The notes: a model not told the origin generated them from the sequence alone. Shown: positions 16,633-25,621, counted from the first letter of the stretch. The stretch: 64,000 nt of DNA from Methanolacinia petrolearia DSM 11571 (GCF_000147875.1 NC_014507.1:868001-932000); one strand, 5' to 3'. Translations and numbers: made by a program.

Positions 16633-18182
16633 AGCATAAATTATTAAATGTCTGGATTCTGCTGAAAAAATCCCTCACCACCACCATTATCACCCCGAAA
16701 ACCCCTTTTATTAATGTGAACCGCGATCCTCCTTTCAAAAAAATATTATACTGGTGCCCGAAGTGCAATGTCCCGCTCGTAGGAAAGACCTGCCCCTGCG
16801 GCGGCGAGTCGAAGGGCGTTCAGCTTTTAAAACCTTACGAAGTAAGGCCGGCACTTTCAAGGGATATGGAGCTTATCGGAGATCTCGTCCGTGAGAAGTT
16901 CGGGCCGGTCCCTCTCTCGAAGGTTATTCTTCTCAATAAATCGGGGGGTGCGGACCGGACCGATCTTGTCATAATGAACGGTGAGAGGTTCGGCTGGCTG
17001 ATCTTCGATCCGGTGGAGAGGGAGTACAGGTTCGATCTCGCTGTCGAAGCTCTCCCGTTCATTATAGATCATGTAACGAAGGGCATAGTCGACATCGAGG
17101 CGGACACCGGTTATTCAAAGGACCAGGGAAGGATCGGCGGAAAGAGACTCCCGCTTACAAGACCCGTCCCCGACGGATCGGTGATTGTAAAATACAGGAA
17201 TAAATACGGAACCGGGATTGTAAAGGACAAAATGATCAAGGTGAAGGAGCTCGTCCCGGTCGAACCGGTCAACGTTCCCGATCCTGACTGGGATGACGTT
17301 ATCCGCACCAACAAGAACCACCTGAAGAATCTCGAACGGAACGCAGTCAGGACTATAAAACAGCACATGAAGGATCGCCCGACTGCGAATGTCTCTTTTT
17401 CGGGCGGAAAGGACAGCACTGTCGTTCTCCACCTTGCACGGAAGGCCGGGATAGAGGACGCATTTTTCATCGATACCGGACTCGAGTTTCCCGAGACGAT
17501 CGAGTTCGTTCGTTCCACCGGTGTAGAGGTCATTGATAAAGGAAACGACTTCTGGCGTTTTGTTGAGAAGTCCGGGCCCCCGACGAAGGACGATCGCTGG
17601 TGCTGCAAGCTCTTAAAGATCGATCCCCTCGGGAAATACCTGGCGGATATCGGGCCTTGCATAACGGTCCAGGGCAACCGCTGGTATGAGTCGTGGAACC
17701 GTGCGGGAATAGAAGAGGTCAGCGAGAACCCGGTAAATCCTCTCCAGCTGAATGTCTCGCCGATCCGGAGCTGGCGGGCGTTCGAGGTCTACCTGTATAT
17801 ATGGTGGCAGAATATCCCGGTGAACCCGATGTACGAGAAAGGGCTGGAGAGGATCGGGTGCTACCTCTGCCCGGCGATGCTGGAGAGCGAGTACGAAGAG
17901 GTCCGGAGCCTTCACCCGGAACTTGCTGAACGCTGGGACAAATACCTCGACAAGCGGGCTGAAAAGAAGGGACTTCCCGCCGAGTACCGGACGTGGGGTC
18001 TCTGGCGGTGGAAGGAGCTTCCCCCGAAGATGAAGGAGATCTGCAGGGAGAAGGGTGTTGAGATCGAAAGCGGTCGTTCTCCTGGAAAGGCCCCTGTTAA
18101 GACGGCATCTGCTGAAAAGAAAAAGACAACAGGTTCTTATATCACGCTGGTCAAGCCAAAGAAAAGAAGGAAAAGAGACTGA
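16629..18182 (+). CDS. PP-loop (PAPS-reductase family) protein with zinc ribbon
   Basis: Up to 517 residues. The GTG at 16629 overlaps the previous stop; GTG 16716, just after the AT-rich CTTTTATTAA, is an alternative and would remove 29 residues without known motifs. The N-terminus has a zinc ribbon (WCPKCNVPLVGKTCPCGG), followed by a region of about 150 residues that may be a PUA-like nucleic-acid-binding domain. A PP-loop (SFSGGKDSTVVLHLA) opens the PAPS reductase/ATP sulfurylase-type domain. Cysteines in DDRWCCKLL and ERIGCYLCP may bind an Fe-S cluster. Such archaeal COG0175 proteins are often annotated as PAPS reductases, but the zinc ribbon suggests a nucleic-acid thiolation role (inference). 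GC content returns to the chromosomal level. Confidence 0.8.
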   Translation: MKHKLLNVWILLKKSLTTTIITPKTPFINVNRDPPFKKILYWCPKCNVPLVGKTCPCGGESKGVQLLKPYEVRPALSRDMELIGDLVREKFGPVPLSKVILLNKSGGADRTDLVIMNGERFGWLIFDPVEREYRFDLAVEALPFIIDHVTKGIVDIEADTGYSKDQGRIGGKRLPLTRPVPDGSVIVKYRNKYGTGIVKDKMIKVKELVPVEPVNVPDPDWDDVIRTNKNHLKNLERNAVRTIKQHMKDRPTANVSFSGGKDSTVVLHLARKAGIEDAFFIDTGLEFPETIEFVRSTGVEVIDKGNDFWRFVEKSGPPTKDDRWCCKLLKIDPLGKYLADIGPCITVQGNRWYESWNRAGIEEVSENPVNPLQLNVSPIRSWRAFEVYLYIWWQNIPVNPMYEKGLERIGCYLCPAMLESEYEEVRSLHPELAERWDKYLDKRAEKKGLPAEYRTWGLWRWKELPPKMKEICREKGVEIESGRSPGKAPVKTASAEKKKTTGSYITLVKPKKRRKRD

Positions 18183-18483
18183 TCTTTTTAACAGGATTAT
18201 AACCGGTACAAATCCTGATATTTGTTTGATTGTAATCCTGAAATCTATCCTCCAGGGAAAGGAAAAGATTTGTCTCAAGACATTAGAATATTTTTTTGAT
18301 ATAGCAATGCTTAAATAATCCTTTAAAATTCTGAAATCCATGTAAATTATGACCTTCATAGATTGCCTGTGTTCCACGATCTCCACCCTCTTCGATATAA
18401 TCATCGTCTGAAAAAAGGTGCTTCTGACGGGCCGTTATAGGGGTAGAATCTACGCGTTTTTCGGCCTGAAACGCGAGCATTTG

Positions 18484-18640
18484 GGGTGTTTTTTTGACAC
18501 CTCCAAAACATCGTGAAAATTGATGAAAGGAGCTCAAAATGGCGTTTTTTAGAGTGTTTCCATAGACGACCTATCCGGGATTTCCGGATAGATGTATACC
18601 CGGTCGACTAACGGCTTTTACTCTTTCATGTGATCATGCC
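18484..18640. other. Intergenic region with hairpins (18183-18755)
   Basis: The 570-base gap has an AT-rich first part and a more structured second part. At 18483-18503 an inverted repeat GGTGT/ACACC flanks a run of seven T, extending to seven pairs with one wobble. At 18572-18590 a perfect 7-base stem TATCCGG/CCGGATA has a 5-base loop. No reading frame in the gap looks coding. The second part could encode a small RNA or a regulatory leader, but nothing recognisable was found. Confidence 0.3.
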
Positions 18641-18755
18641 GGAGGAGGTATCTATGATGAAATCTTAATTCATCACATTATACTGAAAGGATGAGGCGGG
18701 GGATTTCCGAATTGTTTTGTAAAACCCCCCACCTGTTCCATATCCGGGGGAAAAG

Positions 18756-19586
18756 ATGGACAATAAAAAGAAAATCATTCCGGCAGTAATTGTGGTAATA
18801 ATATTAGCATGTCTTTTGCTTGCACTGGAAATCGGGCATAATATCGCGGAACAGAAATATGTCATAGATCACACTCCGGCCGATTCACCGGAGAAATGGA
18901 TTGAAATAGATCCTGTCACTGCCGGGACCGAAGGAATCACGGTGGTTTCGGGGACTACGAACCTTCCTCCCGGAACGAAGCTTGACGTCGGGATTTCGAC
19001 GATCAGTATACACCCAACGACGAAGAACTATGATTATTCCCATGAGTTTGCGGAGGGAAACACGACCGTTTTCGCCGGGACCGGCGGTGTCAATAATTAT
19101 TCCGCATCGATTGATACGTCGCTTTTGAACAACGGTAAATACTTTGTAGTCGTCGAATCGACGGACAGTTCCGGGCAGGTTGAAAAGTACATTTCTGTAG
19201 ATATTATAAGGCACCGGGAGGATTATTCGGGAAAGGGAAATTATATCGACTGGTCCGCACTTGAATTGCCTGAACTTGCCGTAAACAAGAGTATCGAGAC
19301 GGTGATGCTTGTGGGATGGTGGCATGTCGTTCCTTCCGGAACTTCGGTGCAGAACAACGAGGTGGAATATTATTCGATAATCGACTGCGGGGCCGACGGT
19401 ATATGCCGGGTTTTCGACATTTCGGGCACTGAACTTTATGCAGTCTATGACTCGAACGAGGCTCAAATAATGGAGGTTCCGAACGGAGCAATTGTGGATA
19501 AGAGGAGCGTCGGGAACGTTACATTCGTAAAACTCGGCGATGAAATCGTCCTGACGAAGATCGACGAATACCCGGAGGGAAGGTAG
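18756..19586 (+). CDS. Membrane-anchored extracellular protein, unknown function
   Basis: 276 residues from ATG 18756, with GGGGGA six bases upstream. A basic start and one hydrophobic helix (residues 7-25) anchor a beta-rich external domain. Residues 50-150 (VVSGTTNLPPGTKLDV to FVVVESTDSSGQVEKYISVD) look like an Ig-like fold seen in archaeal surface proteins. The C-terminal half (from about residue 165) is a second, unassigned domain. It heads a run of three closely spaced genes (gap 17 bases, then overlap by one base), probably one operon encoding exported or membrane proteins. Confidence 0.75.
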   Translation: MDNKKKIIPAVIVVIILACLLLALEIGHNIAEQKYVIDHTPADSPEKWIEIDPVTAGTEGITVVSGTTNLPPGTKLDVGISTISIHPTTKNYDYSHEFAEGNTTVFAGTGGVNNYSASIDTSLLNNGKYFVVVESTDSSGQVEKYISVDIIRHREDYSGKGNYIDWSALELPELAVNKSIETVMLVGWWHVVPSGTSVQNNEVEYYSIIDCGADGICRVFDISGTELYAVYDSNEAQIMEVPNGAIVDKRSVGNVTFVKLGDEIVLTKIDEYPEGR

Positions 19587-19603
19587 TTCCAGGGGGGAGT
19601 AAT

Positions 19604-20068
19604 ATGAAAAAAATTGTTGTATTGGCAGGGATATTCCTGGCAATTCTTGTGATCGCAGTTTCCGCTACTTTACTGGTTCCTGATCCCGGGGATACTGCGG
19701 ATTCGTGTCCTCCTCCCCCGACCTCTATCTTCAGGCTTGCCAACAAGGATCTCAACCAGTCGCATTCGGTTTCAGTTATCATCAATGATGGATCGAACAC
19801 TACTCTGGCTAATGAGTCATACGATCTCGCTCCCGGGGAGAGCACGAAATCAACATTCGTAATGACCTCCCAAAATGCAACGACTACAAACTCGTATTGC
19901 CTGATCTTTACAGTCGACGACTCCGTAGGCTCGGAGATATCTGTCAATGTTTCGTATTATGCGGTTCCTGAATTGCACATCGATCCGACGAAAGGAGGGG
20001 TGATCTATTATTCCTCAGTACTTACCGGTGATTACGGGTGTCCTCTGGAAGATCAGGGGGAATACTGA
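19604..20068 (+). CDS. Small membrane-anchored or secreted protein
   Basis: 154 residues with a GGGGGAG ribosome-binding site. The N-terminal hydrophobic helix (VVLAGIFLAILVIAVSATLLV) is either a signal peptide or an anchor. The exported part carries several N-x-S/T sites (NQS, NTT, NES, NAT, NVS) and three cysteines. The middle (SHSVSVIINDGSNTT, SYDLAPGES) has the pattern of a single beta-sandwich of the kind that modulates secreted proteins. Its stop overlaps the start of the next gene by one base. Unknown function. Confidence 0.72.
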   Translation: MKKIVVLAGIFLAILVIAVSATLLVPDPGDTADSCPPPPTSIFRLANKDLNQSHSVSVIINDGSNTTLANESYDLAPGESTKSTFVMTSQNATTTNSYCLIFTVDDSVGSEISVNVSYYAVPELHIDPTKGGVIYYSSVLTGDYGCPLEDQGEY

Positions 20069-20703
20069 TGAATTCTGATATACGGCAGTTTATAATAATC
20101 TATTCACCTGTCATGGCGTTCCTAGGCTATCTGCTGATATTTTCGATATTCTTTTCAGGGACCGTTCTTCCTGTGATCTTTCCGGTTGTCCCTCTTGTCG
20201 GAGCAGTCGCTTTTTTATTCTACCTGAGGAAGAAAAGCAGACTGTGGTGGATCGGTTTTCCTTATCCCCTGCTTCTTCTCGTGATACTGGTCATGGAATT
20301 TATCTATACGGCAATGCCCGGAGTTCTTTATGGGCTTCATGTATTAGCCCCGTCGTTTAAGATAGTGTTTTATCTCCTGATCGCACCTGCATCGCTGTTT
20401 TTGATCGTCGCTGGGACTAAGGAGTTCCGGCAGGTACTGAAAGTCCCGCTTATAGCAGCATCAGTTGTTTCGGCCCTGATCCTGCTTGTTCTGGTACAGA
20501 GCCTGATCGCCCTCGTTTACGGGGCGGGTCCTATGACGACCGATGTCACGGCCGGGTTCATAATCTTTATCTTCGCCGGCCTTTTCGCGATGCCGACCCT
20601 CATTGTTTCGGGGATAATTTACGGTCTAAAAATTTCAGAATTGATAAAGAATGACATTGCCGGGGAGAACGAAGAAAACAGGAATCTTTCCGGTGTTTCA
20701 TGA
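20068..20703 (+). CDS. Polytopic membrane protein, unknown function
   Basis: 211 residues from ATG 20068, which overlaps the previous stop (TGATG), so translation is coupled. About six membrane helices with short loops can be counted, and the C-terminal tail is polar and charged (LIKNDIAGENEENRN). No transporter or enzyme motif is visible. With the two secreted proteins upstream it forms a three-gene unit whose purpose is unknown. Confidence 0.72.
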   Translation: MNSDIRQFIIIYSPVMAFLGYLLIFSIFFSGTVLPVIFPVVPLVGAVAFLFYLRKKSRLWWIGFPYPLLLLVILVMEFIYTAMPGVLYGLHVLAPSFKIVFYLLIAPASLFLIVAGTKEFRQVLKVPLIAASVVSALILLVLVQSLIALVYGAGPMTTDVTAGFIIFIFAGLFAMPTLIVSGIIYGLKISELIKNDIAGENEENRNLSGVS

Positions 20704-20864
20704 AATCTGATCTCATAATTATGGGAGTCTTTTTTTGTAAACATCGGCGCAGGGGATAATTCCCTGGCAGATCCCTTTGTATTGATGTAAATATAAGCGA
20801 TATATCTTGATTTATTGAAATCGATTCTGAAAATTGTTCCTCCTGACATTTATCTCCGGCTGTT

Positions 20865-20918
20865 ATCGTCAGTTGTTCGAGGGTATGGTGAAAGTAGTTA
20901 TTAAAGAGATAAATACAT
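20865..20918 (+). promoter_or_regulatory. GTTGTTC-GGTATGGTGAAAG motif, second copy
   Basis: The block CAGTTGTTCGAGGGTATGGT, continuing GAAAGTAGTTATTAAAGAG, is about 85 percent identical over some 50 bases to 22504-22555 and resembles 13126-13158. The AT-rich end (TTATTAAAGAGATAAATAC) could be a TATA region for the gene at 20999. The rest of the 295-base gap has no visible gene. Confidence 0.5.
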
Positions 20919-20998
20919 ATTTTCAATCGTGAATTCGGGTGGAAGGAGTAAAGTAGGACATTGGCCCTGCAGATTAAGCAAAAGGACAGGGTTATGAT

Positions 20999-21703
20999 AT
21001 GACTAAATTATCCTTTTCTTTTTTAGGAAAAGCTGTAATTATTTTCGTTACAATCCTGGTAATTATTACAATCGGCGGGAATATCATTATTCATTATTAC
21101 CCGTCGTCATCCGGTTACTATAGTTATTCAGTAAAAATTTCAGGGCTCTCTGATTACAGCGGATCACCGGTGACACAGATTGTAGTTCCTATTCCTTCCA
21201 TCGGGAATGAATCGATTTTTGCTGATGAGCGGTTTCAGTATCAGGATTATGGAGGCTGGAAATCCTTCCTCGTTGATACAGAACATGGAAAGATGTTGAC
21301 ATTTCAGTCTAACGACGCTAATCTCGCTGATATTAATGCTGTTTATACAAAGGAAACGGATGAATATCCCGACACTGAAGAAATAAATGAAGACATCTTT
21401 GTTCCGGCCGGGAGGAGTCTTTTGAGAACTGACAATACAACGGCCGGATACAGTTATATCATCCTTCCCGATGATTTGCGTCCTCTGTCGAATTCTTCGA
21501 CGCCGATATCCGTATCGATCAAACTGACAGTTCACGGGGGTACAAAGTTTGGCAAACCTGACCTTGATAGGGAATGCCAGATCGCAATAGAAGAACAGAT
21601 TACTCCGGGAACGACAGGCATAATTCCTGTAGAGCCGCAGGTTTACTATAGAGACAGTATAAGTGAGGGTTTCCGGCCTCCGGAATATCGGGATAAATAT
21701 TGA
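20999..21703 (+). CDS. Membrane-anchored extracellular protein, unknown function
   Basis: 234 residues. A single N-terminal helix (about residues 10-30, AVIIFVTILVIITIGGNIII) anchors an external domain rich in Ser, Thr, Tyr and Asp. Prolines and isolated beta-strands (VTQIVVPIPSIGN, YSYIILPDDLRPLS, SVSIKLTVHGGTKFG) suggest a beta-fold. No catalytic motif is apparent. A gene for a small polytopic membrane protein follows after 37 bases, repeating the 'anchored protein plus membrane protein' arrangement at 13.2-14.5 and 18.7-20.7 kb. Confidence 0.74.
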   Translation: MTKLSFSFLGKAVIIFVTILVIITIGGNIIIHYYPSSSGYYSYSVKISGLSDYSGSPVTQIVVPIPSIGNESIFADERFQYQDYGGWKSFLVDTEHGKMLTFQSNDANLADINAVYTKETDEYPDTEEINEDIFVPAGRSLLRTDNTTAGYSYIILPDDLRPLSNSSTPISVSIKLTVHGGTKFGKPDLDRECQIAIEEQITPGTTGIIPVEPQVYYRDSISEGFRPPEYRDKY

Positions 21704-21740
21704 TATCTACGGGATAATTGAAAATAAAAAGTGATTTGAT

Positions 21741-22292
21741 ATGATTTTTCTTAGTGCAATCCTGGAATTGGGCAAATTTTTCGTAATTATAATTCTCTTA
21801 CCTGCTGCATTAGCAGGTTTTTTTTCTCTTCTGCTCTATTACGGCCTGACAAAGATCCGGCCCCCGGCAGACAGGTTTGCTCCGGTTGTTCCTGTTGTCG
21901 TGGGATTTATTTTCTGTGTTCTGTTAGCGTTTTTCGGTAATTCTTGGTCTTCGGTTCTGCTCGACTTGGTGATCATGTCAATGGGTGTGCTGACATCGTT
22001 CATGGCAGTCAGGCGATTATTCCCCGACCGTTTTCTGTACGCGGTTCTCTTTTTATGTACTGTAATTGCAGTGTGCGAACGCTTTATATACGGATTTGGA
22101 ATGGTTTTCGGGAGTGGAGGTTCAGGTTCTCCTGTATTTCAGCTGCTGACTTCCTTTTCTTCTTCGAATGAAGGATTTCTCATCCTGAACTCTGTTGCCC
22201 TTTACCTGGAGATGGTGATTATTTCGGCAGTCATGTTTGGTCTTGTAATTATAGCCATGAAGATCTTCCGGAAAATTTCAGAGATGGGATAA
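21741..22292 (+). CDS. Polytopic membrane protein, unknown function
   Basis: 183 residues with about five membrane helices (near residues 7-32, 45-68, 72-88, 95-118 and 148-172). The loop GFGMVFGSGGSGSP is small and flexible. It has no recognised motif. It probably forms an operon with the anchored protein upstream. Function unknown. Confidence 0.7.
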   Translation: MIFLSAILELGKFFVIIILLPAALAGFFSLLLYYGLTKIRPPADRFAPVVPVVVGFIFCVLLAFFGNSWSSVLLDLVIMSMGVLTSFMAVRRLFPDRFLYAVLFLCTVIAVCERFIYGFGMVFGSGGSGSPVFQLLTSFSSSNEGFLILNSVALYLEMVIISAVMFGLVIIAMKIFRKISEMG

Positions 22293-22503
22293 GTGAAGGC
22301 TTCCGGCTTCCGGAAAGGGGAAAAAAGTTTAATGATCCTCCGAGTTACATAGCATATGTGAAACCTGACTGCAATGGCATCAGCGCAGAGAAAAATTTCG
22401 GCACAGATCTCTATTGTTAATACAAAAAAACATTGATTTAGAATTATTTCATAAAGTAGATCATTAAAATCCTTCAATCAAACATTTTTATTCAGTTATC
22501 ACT

Positions 22504-22555
22504 ATCAGTTGTTCAAGAGCATGGTGAAAGTCGTTATTAAAGAGTTAAACACATA
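22504..22555 (+). promoter_or_regulatory. GTTGTTC-GCATGGTGAAAG motif, third copy
   Basis: Bases 22504-22555 closely match 20865-20918, including TTATTAAAGAGTTAAACAC at the end. The next gene starts 326 bases downstream. The 590-base gap around it (22293-22880) has no recognised gene; small inverted repeats such as GGCTTCCGGCTTCCGG near 22300 are the only other structure noticed. Confidence 0.48.
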
Positions 22556-22880
22556 CTCTCAATTGGGGGCCAAGGTGCGGGAAGCGATCCTTCACCCGTA
22601 GCTTTCCTGAAAAATTTACCCGCTTGAGACATTAGGGAAGAAAGGTCAGAGCAGTCAACTTCGTTCCTTTATCTCCCCGATCGTCCGCCGGCAAATACAA
22701 CCGGCATTCATCTTTGTCGGCATCAATGCAGATTAAGATTTGCATATCGGTTGTTCTGTTCAGGGATCTACCCCCCGCATGAGCCTGGAATCTCAGAGGA
22801 GCCTCAGGAAATCACAAGATCACACAAGTCTTGAATTTCTCCTTTTTTCCGGGTTCTAATTTGTGAATGTAGGTGAAAAA

Positions 22881-23990
22881 ATGAAAATGAAAAAAACAAT
22901 GCGGGCTTTGGGCCTGCTCATGATAGTGGCACTCGCTGGAACAATGTTCGTTTCGGTTGTTAGTGCAGAATCTACAGAATTTGCAAAAGATTTTGTCACA
23001 CCTTCATTAGATCTGGAATCTTCTGTCCAACTTAAAGAAGTTAATCTACCCCTGAGTCCTATTTCAGATGAATCAGTCCTTTCTATATCTCCGGGATCGA
23101 TTATTTACCATACAGATGATGGTTTGACAAAAGTATTCGATCAAGAGGGAAAAGCATTATTCTATGCAAATGATAAAGATTCAGCGATGATCCCCACATC
23201 GGCAGGTGTCATAAAACCGGCAACATTTATTCATTTAGTTCCGACTGAGTCTCATTCATATCACAAAGGAAATCAAACTTTTGTAACTGATGAAAAAGGA
23301 AATTTGATACTTACTATAATCAATGAGAAAGCAATCGAACGATCTGGAACAGAAATTCAGTCAAATTCTAGGTCTAATGAATGGATAGAATGGGCTGAAG
23401 ACGCTTCAATTAGTTCATTAACCCAGTTTGATGCATATTGGTATGTTCCAGACCATCCTCCAAGTTCAGAGAGCCTTGAGGTGATTTATTTGTTTAATGG
23501 CATTAGTCCTTATGGTGGGGGACCAGGAATAGTTCAGCCAGTACTGGAATGGAATCGTCCTGACACAGGCACATACTGGACAGCAGCAGCATGGGGCGCT
23601 ACTCCATTAGGTGAGGATGATATTGGCAGCAGGATACAAGTTTCAGAAGGTGATCTGTTGAAAGGTCGATTGTATTGGAGTGATACTTACGATCAATGGT
23701 ATGTACAGCTATCTGATCTAACAACAGGAACATCTTCAACGGTCTGGACTAACGTAGTTTCAGGCCATACCAACCTGGAAGCCTATGTTACCCTGGAAGG
23801 TTATTATTTTGATGACAATACAGATGTGCCTGGGGATACTGAGTTCTATAACATGGTATTTAAAAATGGAGGCAGTACAGTAACAATGTCATTTAGTGAA
23901 TATTATGGATCAATGGCGCAACAACTACTGAGCGGGCTGGATGTAAACATCATATCCGGAACTGATGTAGAATTAAAAACAGCCAATTGA
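22881..23990 (+). CDS. Secreted jelly-roll (lectin/peptidase-G1-like) protein
   Basis: 369 residues from ATG 22881, with AGGTG five bases upstream. The signal peptide (LGLLMIVALAGTMFVSVVSA) ends near residue 30. A propeptide-like region of about 140 residues leads to a beta-rich domain beginning SNEWIEWAEDASISS. Blocks such as FDAYWYVPDHPP, GIVQPVLEWNRPDTG, WTAAAWG, IQVSEGDLLKGRLYW and YVQLSDLTTG recall concanavalin-like folds and weakly the eqolisin (peptidase G1) family, where 'WxVP', a Gln and a late Glu are typical. That relation is a guess. The next gene overlaps or follows within 12 bases. Confidence 0.72.
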   Translation: MKMKKTMRALGLLMIVALAGTMFVSVVSAESTEFAKDFVTPSLDLESSVQLKEVNLPLSPISDESVLSISPGSIIYHTDDGLTKVFDQEGKALFYANDKDSAMIPTSAGVIKPATFIHLVPTESHSYHKGNQTFVTDEKGNLILTIINEKAIERSGTEIQSNSRSNEWIEWAEDASISSLTQFDAYWYVPDHPPSSESLEVIYLFNGISPYGGGPGIVQPVLEWNRPDTGTYWTAAAWGATPLGEDDIGSRIQVSEGDLLKGRLYWSDTYDQWYVQLSDLTTGTSSTVWTNVVSGHTNLEAYVTLEGYYFDDNTDVPGDTEFYNMVFKNGGSTVTMSFSEYYGSMAQQLLSGLDVNIISGTDVELKTAN

Positions 23991-24001
23991 AAGTGAAAAT
24001 A

Positions 24002-24526
24002 ATGAAAATCTCTTTTTTTATTTTACTTCTGATGTTGCTTTTAATAGGACATGCCGCATGTTGTATTGATCAGGAAATTAAAGGGCCAGACCAGCCTGTC
24101 ATAAACAACACAACCAAATGTAATCTTTCCGAAGAATGGATCTCCGGGGTTAATGTTTCGACTGTCCCCTACCTTGGCTCTGAATCGATTCGTACAAATG
24201 CATCTTTTGTAGCACGGATTGCCCTGTGCGATAAAAATGTGGCAGAAATGCTCAGTCATGGGAGCGGTATCAAAGGAATAATTGATTTTATGCCATCCAG
24301 ACCAAAAGGATGGAACCTGAGTTGCGGACCAACGCTTTGGGTTGTTTACCGGGGCATTGATGTTTATTTCTATGTCAATGAAACGCAGGAAATTGTTGAG
24401 AGATTTGAGGTTGTTATACCCGGAGATCTTTATGGAAAGGAACGACTGGAAAACTATACCAGCCTTATCGATGGGAATGGTACCGCTGTTTTTGCATTCA
24501 ATAGTAGTGATATATGGTTTCCATAA
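24002..24526 (+). CDS. Secreted protein, unknown function
   Basis: 174 residues from ATG 24002; a GTG at 23993 and a TTG at 23987 overlapping the previous stop are alternatives. A short signal peptide (ISFFILLLMLLLIGHAAC) could also be a lipobox, with cysteines at HAACC. The external domain has five N-x-S/T sites and pieces of beta-structure (VDVYFYV-like strand near IDVYFYVNETQEI). It is coupled to the secreted jelly-roll protein gene. No family recognised. Confidence 0.68.
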   Translation: MKISFFILLLMLLLIGHAACCIDQEIKGPDQPVINNTTKCNLSEEWISGVNVSTVPYLGSESIRTNASFVARIALCDKNVAEMLSHGSGIKGIIDFMPSRPKGWNLSCGPTLWVVYRGIDVYFYVNETQEIVERFEVVIPGDLYGKERLENYTSLIDGNGTAVFAFNSSDIWFP

Positions 24527-24550
24527 ACAAAAAACACAGGTCATAGGTTA

Positions 24551-24757
24551 TGTTTGGAAATCGGGCTGATCAAAGAGAATGACGGTTCCGACGTGCTGAT
24601 TTATAAGGCAAAGGAGTTAAACCCGAAGTATCCGAAAATCTTTGATCTTTCCTGCCGGGAGATCGGGAGGAACTGTTGTAGGCCGAATAATCCGAGGTGT
24701 GAGGAATGTCTGATGAGGGATGTTTGTTTTTCGTTTGGATATATTTTAAGATTGTAA
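24551..24757 (+). pseudogene. C-terminal fragment of an HhH-GPD glycosylase gene
   Basis: This short stretch aligns with the last 70 codons of the glycosylase at 14868-15647: GLIKENDGSDVLIYKAKELN, then KYPKIFDLSCREIGRNC. The four iron-sulfur cysteines follow in RPNNPRCEECLMRDVC. The upstream part of the gene is absent, since similarity begins abruptly at about 24551. It cannot encode a working enzyme. It is followed 43 bases later by a HEPN-type gene, as the other copy is. Confidence 0.8.
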
Positions 24758-24799
24758 AAATCTATCTTATTTTCAATAAATTATCTGTTGGTAGTCTTT

Positions 24800-25621
24800 A
24801 TGATATATGATGAGGAAAAGAAAGGATATTTTGAAAGAGGTAAATTTATTTGTGATCCTATCCCTTCAAAAGCAAATATTTGTAGAAATGAAATTCATAT
24901 GGTCAATGATGGGATTAAAGGTATAATTAATGAAAATTTAGATTTTAATCTTCCAATTATGCCTGATTTATTATCGGAATCAGATTTTAGTGATTCCAAT
25001 TTATATTCTATTTATAAGCAAGCGTTTTTTTCAATTGCATCTGGTCTTTATGATGCTGGACTTATATTGATAGGGCAACTCTTAGAAATCACAGTGAAGG
25101 AGATTGTTCTAATTAAAACTGGAAAATTACTAAACGGTAAAAATCACACATTTGGGTATGTTGTTGAATATGTTCTAAAAGAAAATATCCTTGATTATGA
25201 TGATATATTGTATTTGAGATATTTTCTTAATAAAGTAAGAAATCCTTATACCCATCGTAATTTAAAAGAAATTGTGGGATTCCATTTAGTCCCAGTATTT
25301 CTGTTTCCAACTCAGAAACCAGGAGAGACCTTTAATCCTACTGAATTTATACAGATTATAAAAACCGTGATGGATGGAATAAAAACAAAAGAATTTGAAC
25401 CTCAATGGATAAGTGCAACAAGTGATACTTCTATTGCTTGTCAGATAAAGGAGGAAAATGATCAACAGAAGGCAATATTTAATATATGGTTACTAAACAT
25501 CAAAATTGATCAATTAATTAATATATATCTTAATCAAGAAGCGTATAATGGACATATCAAGAAGTATGGCTCACCATATGAGAAACTTGCCCAATTACAA
25601 ATTTTTGAAGATATTTGTTAG
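24800..25621 (+). CDS. HEPN-like protein
   Basis: 273 residues from ATG 24800; the frame is open from a TTG at 24788. The central helical region (about 65-160) contains SIASGLYDAGLILIGQLLEI and then R147-N-P-Y-T-H152, an R-x4-H signature of HEPN ribonucleases. The flanking regions are unassigned. The gene is strongly AT-rich compared with most of the window. It follows a glycosylase fragment, mirroring the 14.9-16.6 kb arrangement, although the two HEPN proteins are not obviously similar to each other outside the motif. A role in defence or growth control is inferred from the family only. Confidence 0.65.
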   Translation: MIYDEEKKGYFERGKFICDPIPSKANICRNEIHMVNDGIKGIINENLDFNLPIMPDLLSESDFSDSNLYSIYKQAFFSIASGLYDAGLILIGQLLEITVKEIVLIKTGKLLNGKNHTFGYVVEYVLKENILDYDDILYLRYFLNKVRNPYTHRNLKEIVGFHLVPVFLFPTQKPGETFNPTEFIQIIKTVMDGIKTKEFEPQWISATSDTSIACQIKEENDQQKAIFNIWLLNIKIDQLINIYLNQEAYNGHIKKYGSPYEKLAQLQIFEDIC

